Below the pieces are notes generated by a model. It saw only the letters and a list, made by a program, of their open reading frames with translations. It was not told the origin of the DNA and searched no databases. DNA of 64,000 nucleotides from Chloroflexi bacterium ADurb.Bin180 (GTDB taxonomy: Bacteria; Chloroflexota; Anaerolineae; UBA2200), in the NCBI GenBank assembly GCA_002070215.1, contig MWCV01000001.1, forward strand, positions 1-64,000, given 5' to 3'. Below are positions 36,083 through 46,200 of this stretch, piece after piece. Positions within the stretch are counted from its first letter, which is position 1. Every line of letters begins with the position of its first letter. The position numbers were made by a program, and so were the translations under genes.

Positions 36083-37206
36083 ATGGTTCCGCTCAGCTCA
36101 GAGAACAGGGTCTGGTACCGGGCAGCGATGCGCTCCAAACGGTAGACCTCGGCGCGGGGAGGACCATTGGACGACAGAGTCGCGCGCAACCGGGGTTCCT
36201 GCAGGACCCGCAGGATCCCCTGGGCCAGCGCTGCCTCGTCTTCGGGAGGCACGAGGATGCCTGTCTGGTCTGCCTCGAGGATCTCCTCTGGCCCCACCGG
36301 GCATCGCGTCGAGACCACCGGGGTGCCAAGGGCCAGCGCTTCTACCAGCACATTGCCAAAACCTTCGTAGCGGGAGGAGAGCACAAACGTCGTCGCGTGG
36401 GCCATGTAGCTGTAGGGATTCTCCTGAAACCCGACCAGTTGCGCATCTTCACCCAGACCCTCCCTGGCGATGAGCTGTTCGAGCTCCTGGTGGAGAGACC
36501 CCTCCCCCAGAATGAGTAGCTTGCACGGAACGCTCCGTCGCACCCGGGCAAAAGCGTGGATAAGAACGTCAAAGCCTTTCTGGCGATGAAGCCTGCCGAC
36601 GGCCACCACCACCGGTTGCTGCAATTGAAACCAGGGATGGTCTGGAGCAACCTGCCCCAGGGATCTGACCCGCTCCAGGTCAACCGGATTCGGCAGAACC
36701 TGTATCAGCTTTTCCGAGAGGCCACAGTTCTCCACCAGCTCACGCGCGATCCCTTGAGCAATACAGGTCACTCGAGCCGCGCTGGGATACAACCAGCGCA
36801 GGGCCGACGCCTTGACGGCACCACCACCAAACAAAACAAACTCGGCGCTGGGCAGGTTTTGTTCATTCACTACCACTCGAGCAGGGCTGCCGGACAAACG
36901 GCAGGCCAGCAGGGTGATCAGGTTGGCGTAACGCAGGACGCTGAACACGACCTGAGGCTGCCGCTCGCGGATCAGTCGCGCCAGTCGCCAGATCAGTCGA
37001 ACGTCATAGCTCTGGCGGCCCTGGAGGTCGACCACTGGTATGTCGGAGGGGATTTGCGGCAGGAAACGTCCTTCCTTCGTGAACAGCGCCAGAATGATAT
37101 GAAACTGGTTCCGGTCGAGCGAGCGCAGCAGGTCCAGCGCGGCACGTTCTGCGCCTCCTCCGCCCACCGACGGCAGCACAACCAGCAGCTCACAGGGTGC
37201 AGTCAT
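36070..37206 (-). CDS. Glycosyltransferase family 4
   Basis: 378 aa from ATG 37206, two bases after the stop of the ResB-like gene; the longer frame to 37377 is a shadow of that gene. N-terminal LLVVLPSVGGGGAERAALDLL is typical of PglH/PimA-like GT4 enzymes, and the donor domain has VVAVGRLHRQKGFDVLI, LLILGEGSLHQELE, TFVLSSRYEGFGNVLVEAL and the terminal CPVGPEEILEADQTG segment, which is typical of the GalNAc/Glc-transferring branch. That specificity is an inference. Confidence 0.87.
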   Translation of the reverse strand: MTAPCELLVVLPSVGGGGAERAALDLLRSLDRNQFHIILALFTKEGRFLPQIPSDIPVVDLQGRQSYDVRLIWRLARLIRERQPQVVFSVLRYANLITLLACRLSGSPARVVVNEQNLPSAEFVLFGGGAVKASALRWLYPSAARVTCIAQGIARELVENCGLSEKLIQVLPNPVDLERVRSLGQVAPDHPWFQLQQPVVVAVGRLHRQKGFDVLIHAFARVRRSVPCKLLILGEGSLHQELEQLIAREGLGEDAQLVGFQENPYSYMAHATTFVLSSRYEGFGNVLVEALALGTPVVSTRCPVGPEEILEADQTGILVPPEDEAALAQGILRVLQEPRLRATLSSNGPPRAEVYRLERIAARYQTLFSELSGTICAS

Positions 37207-37208
37207 TT

Positions 37209-38912
37209 CTAGCGCCCGGGCATGATGAGACATAGCAGCACGGGAACGATGCCCATGATCGACAGGATGGCGATCCTCTGTCCCCGCCAGCCCCGCAATG
37301 CATGGAGGAACCAGACCTCGGCGAAAAAGATCCAGGCCGCCAGGCCAAGGGTCTCGGTCCGCGCCCATTCCCAGCATGCGCCACGGGTGTACAGCCTAGA
37401 GACACTGTTAAGCAGCAGTACTATTGTTAGGAGTGCTATTCCGAGGAACAGTACCCGGCTTTCCTCCCAGGGTCTGCCTGTTGCCCTCCCCCTTATGGCT
37501 CTGGTCCAGCTCATCACCCCTTCGACGAAAGCCGCTGCCAGGGCCGCACAGGCAAGCACATCAACCCAGTACAGGGCTTGCCACCAGAGAAGTGGCAGAG
37601 AAGCCGGGTTGGAACCCAACTGGGCAACAGCCCAGTTTCTAGTAACAGCCCAGAACAGAATGCCAAGCGCCAGGATCAAGGTCAGCTCCGCTACTGCCTT
37701 CCGCGCGTTGCGCTGCCTTCTGGCAGCCTGCCATGCATAGAGACAGAGACCTGCCACAACAAGCACCCCGCCAAGCAGGGAGAAGAGCGGCGAGTAATCC
37801 CGGCCAAACTGAATGAGCGCATGGCGCTGTGGCTCAAGAGTGTACCGGTCGCCGTCGATTTCGATCACCTCGGTGCTGGTTATCACCACCTGCTGAAAGG
37901 CGGCGGTTTCGGCCCCACGGAAGGCTTCGACCTGGAACAGCGGCTCTACTCCTCCCTGCGGAGGCAAGGCAAAACTAACGCGCAGCGAGAGGTCCCGCTC
38001 TGGCACCAGCACATAGCCCTGGTTCCCCTTCTGCTGAAACTGAAGGGCTGCTGTCTGGCCAGGCACTCCCAGCACCACGATGTAGCGGGAGGCTTCTTCA
38101 TCGCGGAAGCGCAGCGTCACTTCACCCAGTTCGGAAGCTCCGGTTTCGGGAGTCTGCAGAGCCAGGCGGTGACCAGCAGCGTCCGCAGCCCGAATGAGCA
38201 AAACCGGCTCGGTAGAGACCTGATGGAACATCAAACCGCTGAAGAAGGAGGGGGTTTGGTCAAACAGAACTTCTCTACCTGCAACCCCGTCCGCGTTCAG
38301 AAAAGTCAACTCGGTCTGCCCGCCATGCACCAACCCCGTACTTGGATCATAGTGCGACTTGATGCTGTCGGCGCGGAAAGCCAGGCCGCTCCCATGACCA
38401 ACCGGCTTGACCTGCCCCGGGCGAAGGGAGACATTGCCCTCCCTCCAGGCCAATCGTTCCTGAAAAGCCCCGCCGGCCAGTATCAGCACCAGGCCGCAAA
38501 CCACAAGCAGTGACGCCCACAAGCCAACGCGACCGGCGGACTGGTTCTGGTCGCTTTCGCGCGTGCGCAGCCGCTGCCATAGATCCGCTGCAACCAAGAT
38601 CAGGTTAAAGCCAAGCAGCCCGAGCAGTACTCGCAGCCACGCCGAATGGATCAGGTTGATCAGACTGAGGCGCACCATCCACTCAGCCAGGAGACCATAC
38701 TGGGCACGGAAGGAGGCGAGCCATACGCTTGCCGCCACGGGATCTAGCGCAGCCTCAGAAGGGAGCTGGGGAAGCAGGACTGTGGCGCAGATCAGAAGGC
38801 CAAGCGCAAGAAGCAAAACAATCGTGGTCCAGGGGGAGGCAAACAGGCGCCAGAGGCTGCTCAGAACATCCCTGGAATCCCACTGTTCAGCAAGCCGACG
38901 TCGGATGGTCAT
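37209..38912 (-). CDS. ResB-like protein with degenerate CcsA-like C-terminus (cytochrome c biogenesis, system II type)
   Basis: 567 aa from ATG 38912; the GTG at 38954 lacks a ribosome-binding site. Residues 1 to about 380 follow the ResB plan: SPWTTIVLLLALGLLICA after a short N-terminus, two further helices, a large extracytoplasmic domain and a fourth helix. About 400-567 has five or six helices ending in WEWARTETLGLAAWIF and LRGWRGQRIA, which align with the haem-handling WWD region and GWRGRRAA tail of CcsA. The WWD core (WxWDPKET) reads WEWARTET, so the Asp-Pro-Lys is lost. It is shorter than known CcsBA fusions of about 900 aa. It lies inside a glycosyltransferase run with no cytochrome genes nearby. 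Confidence 0.72.
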   Translation of the reverse strand: MTIRRRLAEQWDSRDVLSSLWRLFASPWTTIVLLLALGLLICATVLLPQLPSEAALDPVAASVWLASFRAQYGLLAEWMVRLSLINLIHSAWLRVLLGLLGFNLILVAADLWQRLRTRESDQNQSAGRVGLWASLLVVCGLVLILAGGAFQERLAWREGNVSLRPGQVKPVGHGSGLAFRADSIKSHYDPSTGLVHGGQTELTFLNADGVAGREVLFDQTPSFFSGLMFHQVSTEPVLLIRAADAAGHRLALQTPETGASELGEVTLRFRDEEASRYIVVLGVPGQTAALQFQQKGNQGYVLVPERDLSLRVSFALPPQGGVEPLFQVEAFRGAETAAFQQVVITSTEVIEIDGDRYTLEPQRHALIQFGRDYSPLFSLLGGVLVVAGLCLYAWQAARRQRNARKAVAELTLILALGILFWAVTRNWAVAQLGSNPASLPLLWWQALYWVDVLACAALAAAFVEGVMSWTRAIRGRATGRPWEESRVLFLGIALLTIVLLLNSVSRLYTRGACWEWARTETLGLAAWIFFAEVWFLHALRGWRGQRIAILSIMGIVPVLLCLIMPGR

Positions 38913-38944
38913 AGCCTCGCTGGCGCTCCCCCGCTGGCCAAATC

Positions 38945-38962
38945 GCCCCGCCACGACGGGGC
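38945..38962 (-). terminator. GC hairpin upstream of the ResB-like gene
   Basis: A 6-bp stem GCCCCG / CGGGGC with a 6-nt loop lies between the GT39 and ResB-like genes. It has only a short T-run on the minus strand (GATTTGG), so it may be a weak terminator or a leader hairpin. Confidence 0.35.
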
Positions 38963-39000
38963 CCTTCTCTTAGCCCACTCTTGCTGCCACGGCAGGACTG

Positions 39001-39036
39001 GGACGGTAACCAATGATACGCTGAAGGCTACCGTCC
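39001..39036 (-). terminator. Hairpin just downstream of the GT39 gene
   Basis: Eight-bp stem GGACGGTA (39001-39008) / TACCGTCC (39029-39036) with a 20-nt loop, 5 bp after the GT39 stop. There is no U-tract. It could end or attenuate transcription before the ResB-like gene. Confidence 0.4.
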
Positions 39037-39041
39037 GTCAA

Positions 39042-41522
39042 TCACTGCAGCGTCAGACTGCCGAGCGTCGTCGGGGAGCCCAGCTGCTGTCCGGTGGCCA
39101 GAGTGCGTACTTCCAGGGTGATGCGATACGTGCCCACCGAAAGGTCATCGGGCAACACAACGTTATGTTGATCTCTGACCAACTGCTCTGGCAGCCACTG
39201 CGTCGTTGGGTACATACCCTCAGTGGGCGGTGCTGTTCTCTCGAGACGCGCCTTCCCACTGCTATCAAGGAAACGCAGCGTCACCACGACATCTTCGGTC
39301 ACTTGCCTGGTTGCTTCCCAGAACAGAGTCAGGTGGACGATATCTCCCGGATGCAGGGGTGCTGTGGGGTCGTGTTCAGCGCCAAGTCTGGCCAGACTGT
39401 ATCCTCGCAGCCAGAGCGATTGAAAGTGAGCGTCGGTCTCTCCGGTGAATCCCAGGATAGACAAAGGGGGAGAGGCCACAGCCGGCAATACCTGAATCGC
39501 CTGCAATACGACACTATTGCCGGCTTCCTGCTTGTTGCTCACCACGAATAAACGCAGCCCGCTGTCAGCTTCATAGAGGCCGATCTCAAGCAGGTACTCC
39601 CCGGGTGGCGCGCCGGGCAGGATCAGCAGACCATAGTTGTCCGTCACCTGCTCGCCCTCCTTCCAGAGGGTGGTCATCTTGACCCCTCCGCCCGGCTCGG
39701 CATCGCGCTGGCCGACCATGTGTCCATAGGGATCGAGCACGTGGGTAAATACCTTGTAACGCTGCGTCATCGGGGTGAGCGCCTGCCAGAAAAGGGAGAG
39801 TTGGAGAATGTCGCCAGGAGTGACCGTCTCAGCAGGCAGATTGTAGCCAAGCAACCTGATCTGATGGCCGAACTCGACATCCAGGGGATGTTCTATGCGG
39901 CCCTCGATGGCGCCGGAAGGCACAGCATAGACCACCAATCGTACGTTGCCATACCAGGAATCCATGGCCTTGTAGGTGTTGTTGTCCAGCCAGCCCTCGA
40001 TGAAGCGCTCCGGGTCGCTCTCATCGGTCGCCCAGAAAACGGCAAAGACCCTCCTGCGGTCCTTCACCAGGTTCTGCAGGTCGGCAAGGGTAATGTCCTT
40101 GTTCAGAGGGCGCTGCAGAGGAAGCGGAATCACTGGCAGGCTGCCATGGTAGTAGTAGGAGAAGGTTTCGATCTGTCCCGGAGCGTTGATCAGCACCGCA
40201 TCGCCCGGTACACCCATGGCCTGAACGTACTGAGCGATGCCACGGTAGTTGTCTCTGGCAAAGGCCTGGTTCCAGTAGTAGCCCTTGAGGCTGACCAAGG
40301 ATGCAACCGCAACCCAGCCAGCACCCGCTGCCACAAGCAAGCTTCCTACCCTGGCCCGCCTGTCTGACGCGCTCAAAGAGAACAACGTGTCTGTTCCGCG
40401 GGCCAGAAGCAGCGCAAACGGCACGGCGCAGATCAGCAGGAACTTGGGATTGTACATCGGGCGACGCAGAGACAGCAGGTACAGAAGAAAGATCGGCACA
40501 GACAGGTAGAGCAGGAGCATCATATGAGGCACGGTTGAGGCCAAGCTCGTCTGCCTATTACGCCAGCCCTGCCACAGTGGCGCGACTGCACCCAACAAGA
40601 GCAGGACGGCGAAGCCAAACAGCAGGAGAGCTGGTCTGGCTGGTGCGGAGAGACCCAGGCTGAACACCCTCAGCAGGTCCACCATCAGCGCAGTCAGCTT
40701 GACGGGCTCGCTAACCGCGGGCCAGGCTTGCAGTTGACCACGCGCGGCAATCAACCAGGGAGCAAAAGCCGCCAGGACCAGTCCCTGTAGAGCTGCCCAG
40801 ATGAGAACCCGCCGCAGCAACCCTGCTGAATTCCCGGGACGGTCTATCACCAGCCAGTAGAGAAAGGCGAGGTTCTGTGCCAGGACCACTGCAACGGCAA
40901 AGTAGTGCGTGTAGAGGAGCGGGATGGTCAGAATCACATAGCAGGCCGCCCAACCTTGAGCTCCCCTCCACAGCGGGCGATGGCGACCGGAGTCTTTCTC
41001 AGCGCGTGACCAGCGCGGCAGCAGTTGCAGCAGTGCCCAGGTAGAGGCCGCTCCCAGACAGGCGCAGAGGGTGTACATCCGCGTTTCCTGGGCATAGTAC
41101 ACCAGGAAGGGTGACAAGGCGGCAAAAAGACCGGCCAGGAGGCCAATGCGCTCGGCCTGGGCACAGCCAGTGTGTGCCGCCTCACCCCCTTCTGCAGCCA
41201 TAGAGGGGAGCATCAGCTTGCCCAGTTGGATGGTGAACAGCACGAGGACGGTGCCCAGCAGAGCCGAAAGCGACCGCACCGCCAGCTCGCTCTGGCCCCA
41301 CAGCGCAATCCAGCCATGCAGCAGGTAGTAATACAACGGGGGATGGATGTCGTGCGCGGCGCTCCGGGCGATGGTCAAGAGATCGCGCTGAGCAAGCGCG
41401 ACGCTGGTTCCTTCATCGTTCCACAGGCTCTGGGCATCAATGCGATAGAACCGCAAGCCCAGGGCCAGCAGTAGCACCAGCACCAGCAAGATGTCGGCCC
41501 TGCGCCGCCTCCTCCTGTCCAA
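39042..41522 (-). CDS. GT39-like membrane glycosyltransferase with two C-terminal extracytoplasmic beta-domains
   Basis: About 826 aa from a TTG at 41522; the longer frame to 41696 is the shadow of the crotonase gene, and no start has a strong ribosome-binding site. After an arginine-rich N-terminus and the first helix, the loop SLWNDEGTSVALAQRD carries the acidic pair of GT39/PMT enzymes, and DIHPPLYYYLLHGWIALWG is the second hallmark. About eleven helices follow. Roughly the last 330 residues are soluble and contain two related beta-sandwich-like repeats (LLGYNLPAETVTPGDILQLS with PPGEYLLEIGLYE, then LRGYSLARLG with VGTYRITLEVRT). It probably moves a sugar from a polyprenyl carrier to a surface molecule. 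Confidence 0.82.
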   Translation of the reverse strand: MDRRRRRRADILLVLVLLLALGLRFYRIDAQSLWNDEGTSVALAQRDLLTIARSAAHDIHPPLYYYLLHGWIALWGQSELAVRSLSALLGTVLVLFTIQLGKLMLPSMAAEGGEAAHTGCAQAERIGLLAGLFAALSPFLVYYAQETRMYTLCACLGAASTWALLQLLPRWSRAEKDSGRHRPLWRGAQGWAACYVILTIPLLYTHYFAVAVVLAQNLAFLYWLVIDRPGNSAGLLRRVLIWAALQGLVLAAFAPWLIAARGQLQAWPAVSEPVKLTALMVDLLRVFSLGLSAPARPALLLFGFAVLLLLGAVAPLWQGWRNRQTSLASTVPHMMLLLYLSVPIFLLYLLSLRRPMYNPKFLLICAVPFALLLARGTDTLFSLSASDRRARVGSLLVAAGAGWVAVASLVSLKGYYWNQAFARDNYRGIAQYVQAMGVPGDAVLINAPGQIETFSYYYHGSLPVIPLPLQRPLNKDITLADLQNLVKDRRRVFAVFWATDESDPERFIEGWLDNNTYKAMDSWYGNVRLVVYAVPSGAIEGRIEHPLDVEFGHQIRLLGYNLPAETVTPGDILQLSLFWQALTPMTQRYKVFTHVLDPYGHMVGQRDAEPGGGVKMTTLWKEGEQVTDNYGLLILPGAPPGEYLLEIGLYEADSGLRLFVVSNKQEAGNSVVLQAIQVLPAVASPPLSILGFTGETDAHFQSLWLRGYSLARLGAEHDPTAPLHPGDIVHLTLFWEATRQVTEDVVVTLRFLDSSGKARLERTAPPTEGMYPTTQWLPEQLVRDQHNVVLPDDLSVGTYRITLEVRTLATGQQLGSPTTLGSLTLQ

Positions 41523-41532
41523 CTGCCAGGGC

Positions 41533-42318
41533 CTACTTTCCCTTGAAGCTCGGCTGGCGCTTTTCGAGGAATGCCGCTGTGCCTTCCAAACGATCTTCGG
41601 TTGCGCAGGCCAGACCAAACTGGCTGGCCTCGTAAGCACAGGCAGTGGCCAGGTCCGTCTCGCTGCCGGCATTGATGACGCTCTTGGCCAGGGCAACGGC
41701 GATTGGCGGCTTGGCGGCTATGCGACGCGCCAGGTCCAGAGCAACCGCCATCAACTCACCGGCCGGCACTACCCTGTCCACCAGGCCAATGCGCAGTGCC
41801 TCCTGGGCCGAGATGGTCTCCCCGCTCAGCACCAACCACTTGGCTTGACCCTTGCCCACCAGCCTGACCAGCCTCTGAGTGCCGCCATAGCCAGGAATGA
41901 TGCCCAAGTTGATCTCCGGCTGGCCCAGCTTGGCCGTATCGGCGGCGATACGGATGTCACAGGCCATGGCTAGTTCACAGCCGCCTCCCAGGGCGTAGCC
42001 GTTGATCGCCGCGATGACTGGTTTGGTCAGGTTCTCAATCCGGAAGAGAATCTCCTGACCCCGTGTGGCAAACTCGGCGCCAGATGGCCCATCAGCGATT
42101 GCCCGGAGCTCCTTAATATCCGCGCCGGCAACGAAGGATTTCTCGCCAGCACCGGTGAGAATGACACAGCGTACGCTGGCATCCTGTTCCGCCTCAGCAA
42201 TAGCGGCTGACAACTCGGCCATAGTTGCCGCGTTCAGCGCATTCAGAACCTGGGGCCGGTTGAAGGTGATGGTAAGGACGCCTCCCTCAAGCTGGATCAG
42301 CAGATTGTGGTACTCCAT
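41533..42318 (-). CDS. Enoyl-CoA hydratase/isomerase (crotonase family)
   Basis: 261 aa crotonase-fold enzyme. The oxyanion-hole region is SFVAGADIKEL near 62, and GYALGGGCELAMACDIR holds the first catalytic glutamate; the second is in GQPEINLGIIPGYGGTQRL. Both catalytic glutamates are therefore present, as in true 2-enoyl-CoA hydratases. The C-terminal EGTAAFLEKRQPSFKG is typical. It lies 12 bp after the 3-hydroxyacyl-CoA dehydrogenase gene; together they can hydrate crotonyl-CoA and oxidise the product. Confidence 0.92.
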   Translation of the reverse strand: MEYHNLLIQLEGGVLTITFNRPQVLNALNAATMAELSAAIAEAEQDASVRCVILTGAGEKSFVAGADIKELRAIADGPSGAEFATRGQEILFRIENLTKPVIAAINGYALGGGCELAMACDIRIAADTAKLGQPEINLGIIPGYGGTQRLVRLVGKGQAKWLVLSGETISAQEALRIGLVDRVVPAGELMAVALDLARRIAAKPPIAVALAKSVINAGSETDLATACAYEASQFGLACATEDRLEGTAAFLEKRQPSFKGK

Positions 42319-42330
42319 CCTCAGCGCCTC

Positions 42331-43182
42331 CTACTTGTAGTCGTAAAAGCCCTTGCCGGTCTTGCGGCCCAGATGCCCGGCCAGAACCATACGCTTGAGC
42401 AGCGGCGGCGCCGCATACTGAGGCTCTTTGAATTCGTCGTACATCACGTTGGCGATGTAGTAGGCGGTGTCCACACCGATAAAGTCCAGCAAGGTGAGAG
42501 GCCCCATGGGATGGTTCAGGCCCAGCTTCATAGCGGTATCAATGTCCTCTCGCGAGGCCAGGTTGTTTTCCAGCGCCCGTACGGCGCCCAGCAGATAGGG
42601 CACCAGGAGCAGGTTGACGATGAACCCTGGCGTGTCCTTGGCCACGACGATTGTCTTGTGCAGAGAGGCACCCACATCCCTGGCCACCTGCAGCGTGTCA
42701 TCACTGGTCTGAATAGTCCTGACCAGCTCCAGCAGTGGCATAATGGGCACCGGGTTGAAGAAGTGCATTCCCAGAACCTTGTCAGGGCGTTTGGTAGCGG
42801 CAGCCATCTCGGTGATGCACATGGAGGAGGTGTTGCTGGCGATAACGGTATGCGCTGGACACAGACGATCTAGCGTGGAGAAGATGGCCTTCTTCTCCGC
42901 CATGTTCTCCGTGACCGCCTCAATCACGAGATCACTGGCCTGAAGCTCCTCGAGGGCGCAGGTCCCGCGGATCCTGGCCCAGGCTGCGTCCATCTCCCCG
43001 GCCGTCAGCTTGCCCTTCTCGACACCCTTGGCCATCGATCCCTTGATGCGCGCCAGGCCCCGGTCAAGAAGCTCCTGATTGACTTCTCGTACGATCACGT
43101 CGTAGCCACATCGAGCGCAAGTCTCGACGATCCCCGAACCCATCAGACCACAACCAACCACTCCGATTCTAGAGATAGCCAT
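42331..43182 (-). CDS. hbd: 3-hydroxybutyryl-CoA dehydrogenase
   Basis: 283 aa from ATG 43182 (AAGGAG 5 nt upstream); the longer frame to 43335 includes non-coding sequence after dnaE. NAD motif GVVGCGLMGSGIVE near 6, VIEAVTENMAEKK near 84, SNTSSM near 115 and the catalytic histidine in MHFFNPVPIMPLLELV. C-terminal NHPMGPLTLLDFIGVD and GRKTGKGFYDY complete the family pattern. It forms an operon with the crotonase. The pair could act in butyrate, fatty-acid or amino-acid degradation. Confidence 0.93.
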   Translation of the reverse strand: MAISRIGVVGCGLMGSGIVETCARCGYDVIVREVNQELLDRGLARIKGSMAKGVEKGKLTAGEMDAAWARIRGTCALEELQASDLVIEAVTENMAEKKAIFSTLDRLCPAHTVIASNTSSMCITEMAAATKRPDKVLGMHFFNPVPIMPLLELVRTIQTSDDTLQVARDVGASLHKTIVVAKDTPGFIVNLLLVPYLLGAVRALENNLASREDIDTAMKLGLNHPMGPLTLLDFIGVDTAYYIANVMYDEFKEPQYAAPPLLKRMVLAGHLGRKTGKGFYDYK

Positions 43183-43258
43183 GGTTTCTCCTTTCTCAGA
43201 GAATTGCCGCGCCGCGCGGCGGCCGACGTCTGACGAACGCAGAAGAACTATGATGCAG

Positions 43259-46200
43259 CTACGCCTCAGTCCACCGCACTTGAATTGCCTCAGGTCCCAG
43301 CATGGAACGCAGCTTTTCTTCAAGGGCGCGGTCAAAGCGAGTCGTTGCGTTGGGAAAGTCCAACTGGACTCGCCCTCCCTCAGTAATGACAGTAATCAGG
43401 AAGCGGTCCGGCCCCGGATGGCTCGCCAGCATTTGATAAACGTGGCGCACAAGCTGGCGGTCATGCCCCTCGCCGACGCTGAGATCAACGGTTATTTCTA
43501 CCAGGTGTACTTTTGGCACGTCGGTGCTGTTCCCGGGAACTGCCACGCGCAGATCCGCAACCGAGTCGGCCAGAACTTGAACCTTGCTTCCTCGTACATC
43601 CACTTTGCCTTCGACGACCAGCAATTGCTCTTCGACCAGCAGATTCTTGCATTTCTCATAGACCTTGGGAAAGACAACAATCTCGAGGCTGGCATTCGCG
43701 TCCTCGATGCCCACGAAGGCCATTTCGTGACCCGTCTTTTTGGCGACTACCAGCCGGCTACGCTGGACTTGACCCGCTACGGTGACCTTTTGACCCTGAA
43801 GAGATGGGTCGATCTGATCCAGTGGCGTATAGTTGCTCCTGGCTGCGCTATTCACCGCATCCGCGAGCTGCTGCAATGGATGGTCGGTGATGAACGCGCC
43901 GAGCAGCTCCTTCTCCCAGGCCTGAGTCTCCTTTGTCGACACCGGAGGAAAGTAGGAGAGGTCGGACAGTGGGTCTGGCTCGTTGGGTCCTGTGGTGAGG
44001 ATTGCGTCAAAGCCAAGCTGCCCGATGGTACTGGCTTGAAGGGACAGCTCGGAGAGCCTCATCATTCGATCCACCAATGCCAGTAACCTGGGCCGCTCTC
44101 CAAAGGGGGCAAGAGCCCCTGCCTTGATCAGAAACTCGAGCCCGCTTTTCTTGATCTGTTTGAGGTCTACCCGCTGAGAAAAGTCAGTCAGATTCTTGAA
44201 CGGTCCCCGTTGCTCCCTGGCTTGCAGGATCAGCTCCACCGCTCCCTGTCCGACGTTCTTGATCGCACCCAGACCGTAGCGGATCGCGGTCCTGCCCAAC
44301 CCGTGCTGAGCCGAAGGCGTCGGTGAATCCAGCAGCTCGATGGCAAAGTCGATTCCGCTTCTATTCACATCCGGAGGCAGAATGGGAATGCCCAGACGGC
44401 GGCACTCGCCGACATACAGACCGACTTTCTCTGGATTGTTGCGTTCAACAGACAGCGAGGCGGCCATATACTCTACCGGGTAGTAAGCTTTGAGATAGGC
44501 AGTCTGGCAGGTAATCACCGCATAAGCCGCACTATGGGCCTTGTTAAAGCCATAGTTAGCAAAGTCCAGTATCCAGCGAAAGACTTCCTCCGCTCGTTCT
44601 TGCGGCATGCCACGGCTAACGGCACCGTGAAGGAACTTTTCGCGCTGCTCGTTGAGCTCTTTTTCTTTCTTCTTGCCCACAGCGCGGCGCAGCAGGTCTG
44701 CTTCAGCGCTGGTAAAGCCGGCGATGTCCGTCGCAGTGCGGATGATCTGCTCCTGATAGACAATTACCCCATAGGTATCGCGCAGGATTGGCTCAAGGCT
44801 GGGGTGGATGTACTCCACCTTCTCTCGGCCGTACTTGCGCGCCACATACGTGCTAATGAACTGCATCGGGCCAGGACGATAGAGAGACAGCAGCACCACA
44901 ACATCTTCAAAGTTGGATGGCTGCAGATCCAGCAGCGTCCTCCTCATTCCTCCGCCTTCCACCTGAAACACTCCCGCTACGTCGCCGCTCGAGAGCAGAC
45001 GATAGATCGCCGGGTCATCAGTGGGGATATTGTCCAGGTGAAACGAGGTTCCGTGATTGGCGTTGATGAGGTCAACCGCACGCCGCATGATGGTTAGGGT
45101 AGCAAGGCCAAGAAAATCGATCTTGAGCAGGCCGATCTCTTCCAGTACTCCCATTGAGTACTGGGTGATGATTTCATCGCCTTTGGGGATACGTTGCAGC
45201 GGAAGGTATTCAGTAAGCGGCTGGTCGGCAATCACTACCCCCGCGGCATGCGTGGAGATGTTCCGCGACACGCCCTCCAGCCGGCGCGCCTTATCGATGA
45301 GGTCCCGGATATAGTCGTCCTGGTCGTAGGCAGCCTTGAGTTCCTGGGATGCTTCCAGCGCTTCCTGCAGCGTCACCTTGGAACCAAAAGGTACCATCTT
45401 GGCCAGCCGGTCGCCTTCTCCCGGCGGGAAACCTAGGGCCCGCGCCACGTCACGGATCGATGCCCGGGCCGCCATCGTGGCAAAGGTCGCAATCTGCGCT
45501 ACCCGGTCTTGGCCGTACTTGTGGACAACATACTCGATCATCTCTGCCCGACGGTCGTCGGGAAAATCCAAGTCGATATCGGGCATGGTGATTCGGCCCG
45601 GGTTGAGGAAGCGCTCAAAGATCAGACCGTGGCTGAGTGGTTCCAGACTGGTCAGGCCAAGCGAGTAGGCTACAATGCTGCCTGCCGCCGAGCCGCGAAC
45701 GTTCCACCAGATATCCCTGCTCTGTGCAAAGCGCACCAGATCCCAGACGATCAAAAAGTAGGTGTCAAAACCCATCTGGTGGATGACCTGGAGCTCGTAC
45801 TGGAGGCGAGCTTCCAGCTCTGGCGTGATGGTCGCATAGCGGCGCCTCATGCCTTGCTCGCACAGGTACGCTAGGTAGGTCTGAGGCGTATAGCCATCCG
45901 GGACCGTGAACTGCGGGAGATGAAAGCCCTCTCTGGCCAGGGTTAGAGAGCATTCCTCAGCCACGCGTTGTGTGTTCTCCAGCGCCTCTGGCAAGTCCGC
46001 AAATAGCACCGCCATTTCGTCGGCGCTTTTGAGGTAATAGTCATCCCCATCCATGCGCATGCGTTCGGGGTCATCCATCGTGGTGCCGGTCTGGATGCAC
46101 AGCAACACCTGGTGCGCGGCTACATCCTCCCGGTGGACATAGTGCACGTCGTTGGTGGCCACGAGAGGAACGTGCAGCTCACGCCCGAGTTCTATTAGAT

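Noticed and set aside
41523-41696. Extension of the GT39 gene into the crotonase gene
   Set aside because: The added residues are an out-of-frame reading of the crotonase 3' end and contain no hydrophobic segment.
43206-43226. GC palindrome after dnaE as terminator
   Set aside because: A compact GCCGCGCGGC palindrome is present but has no U-tract and no room for a loop; I do not call it.
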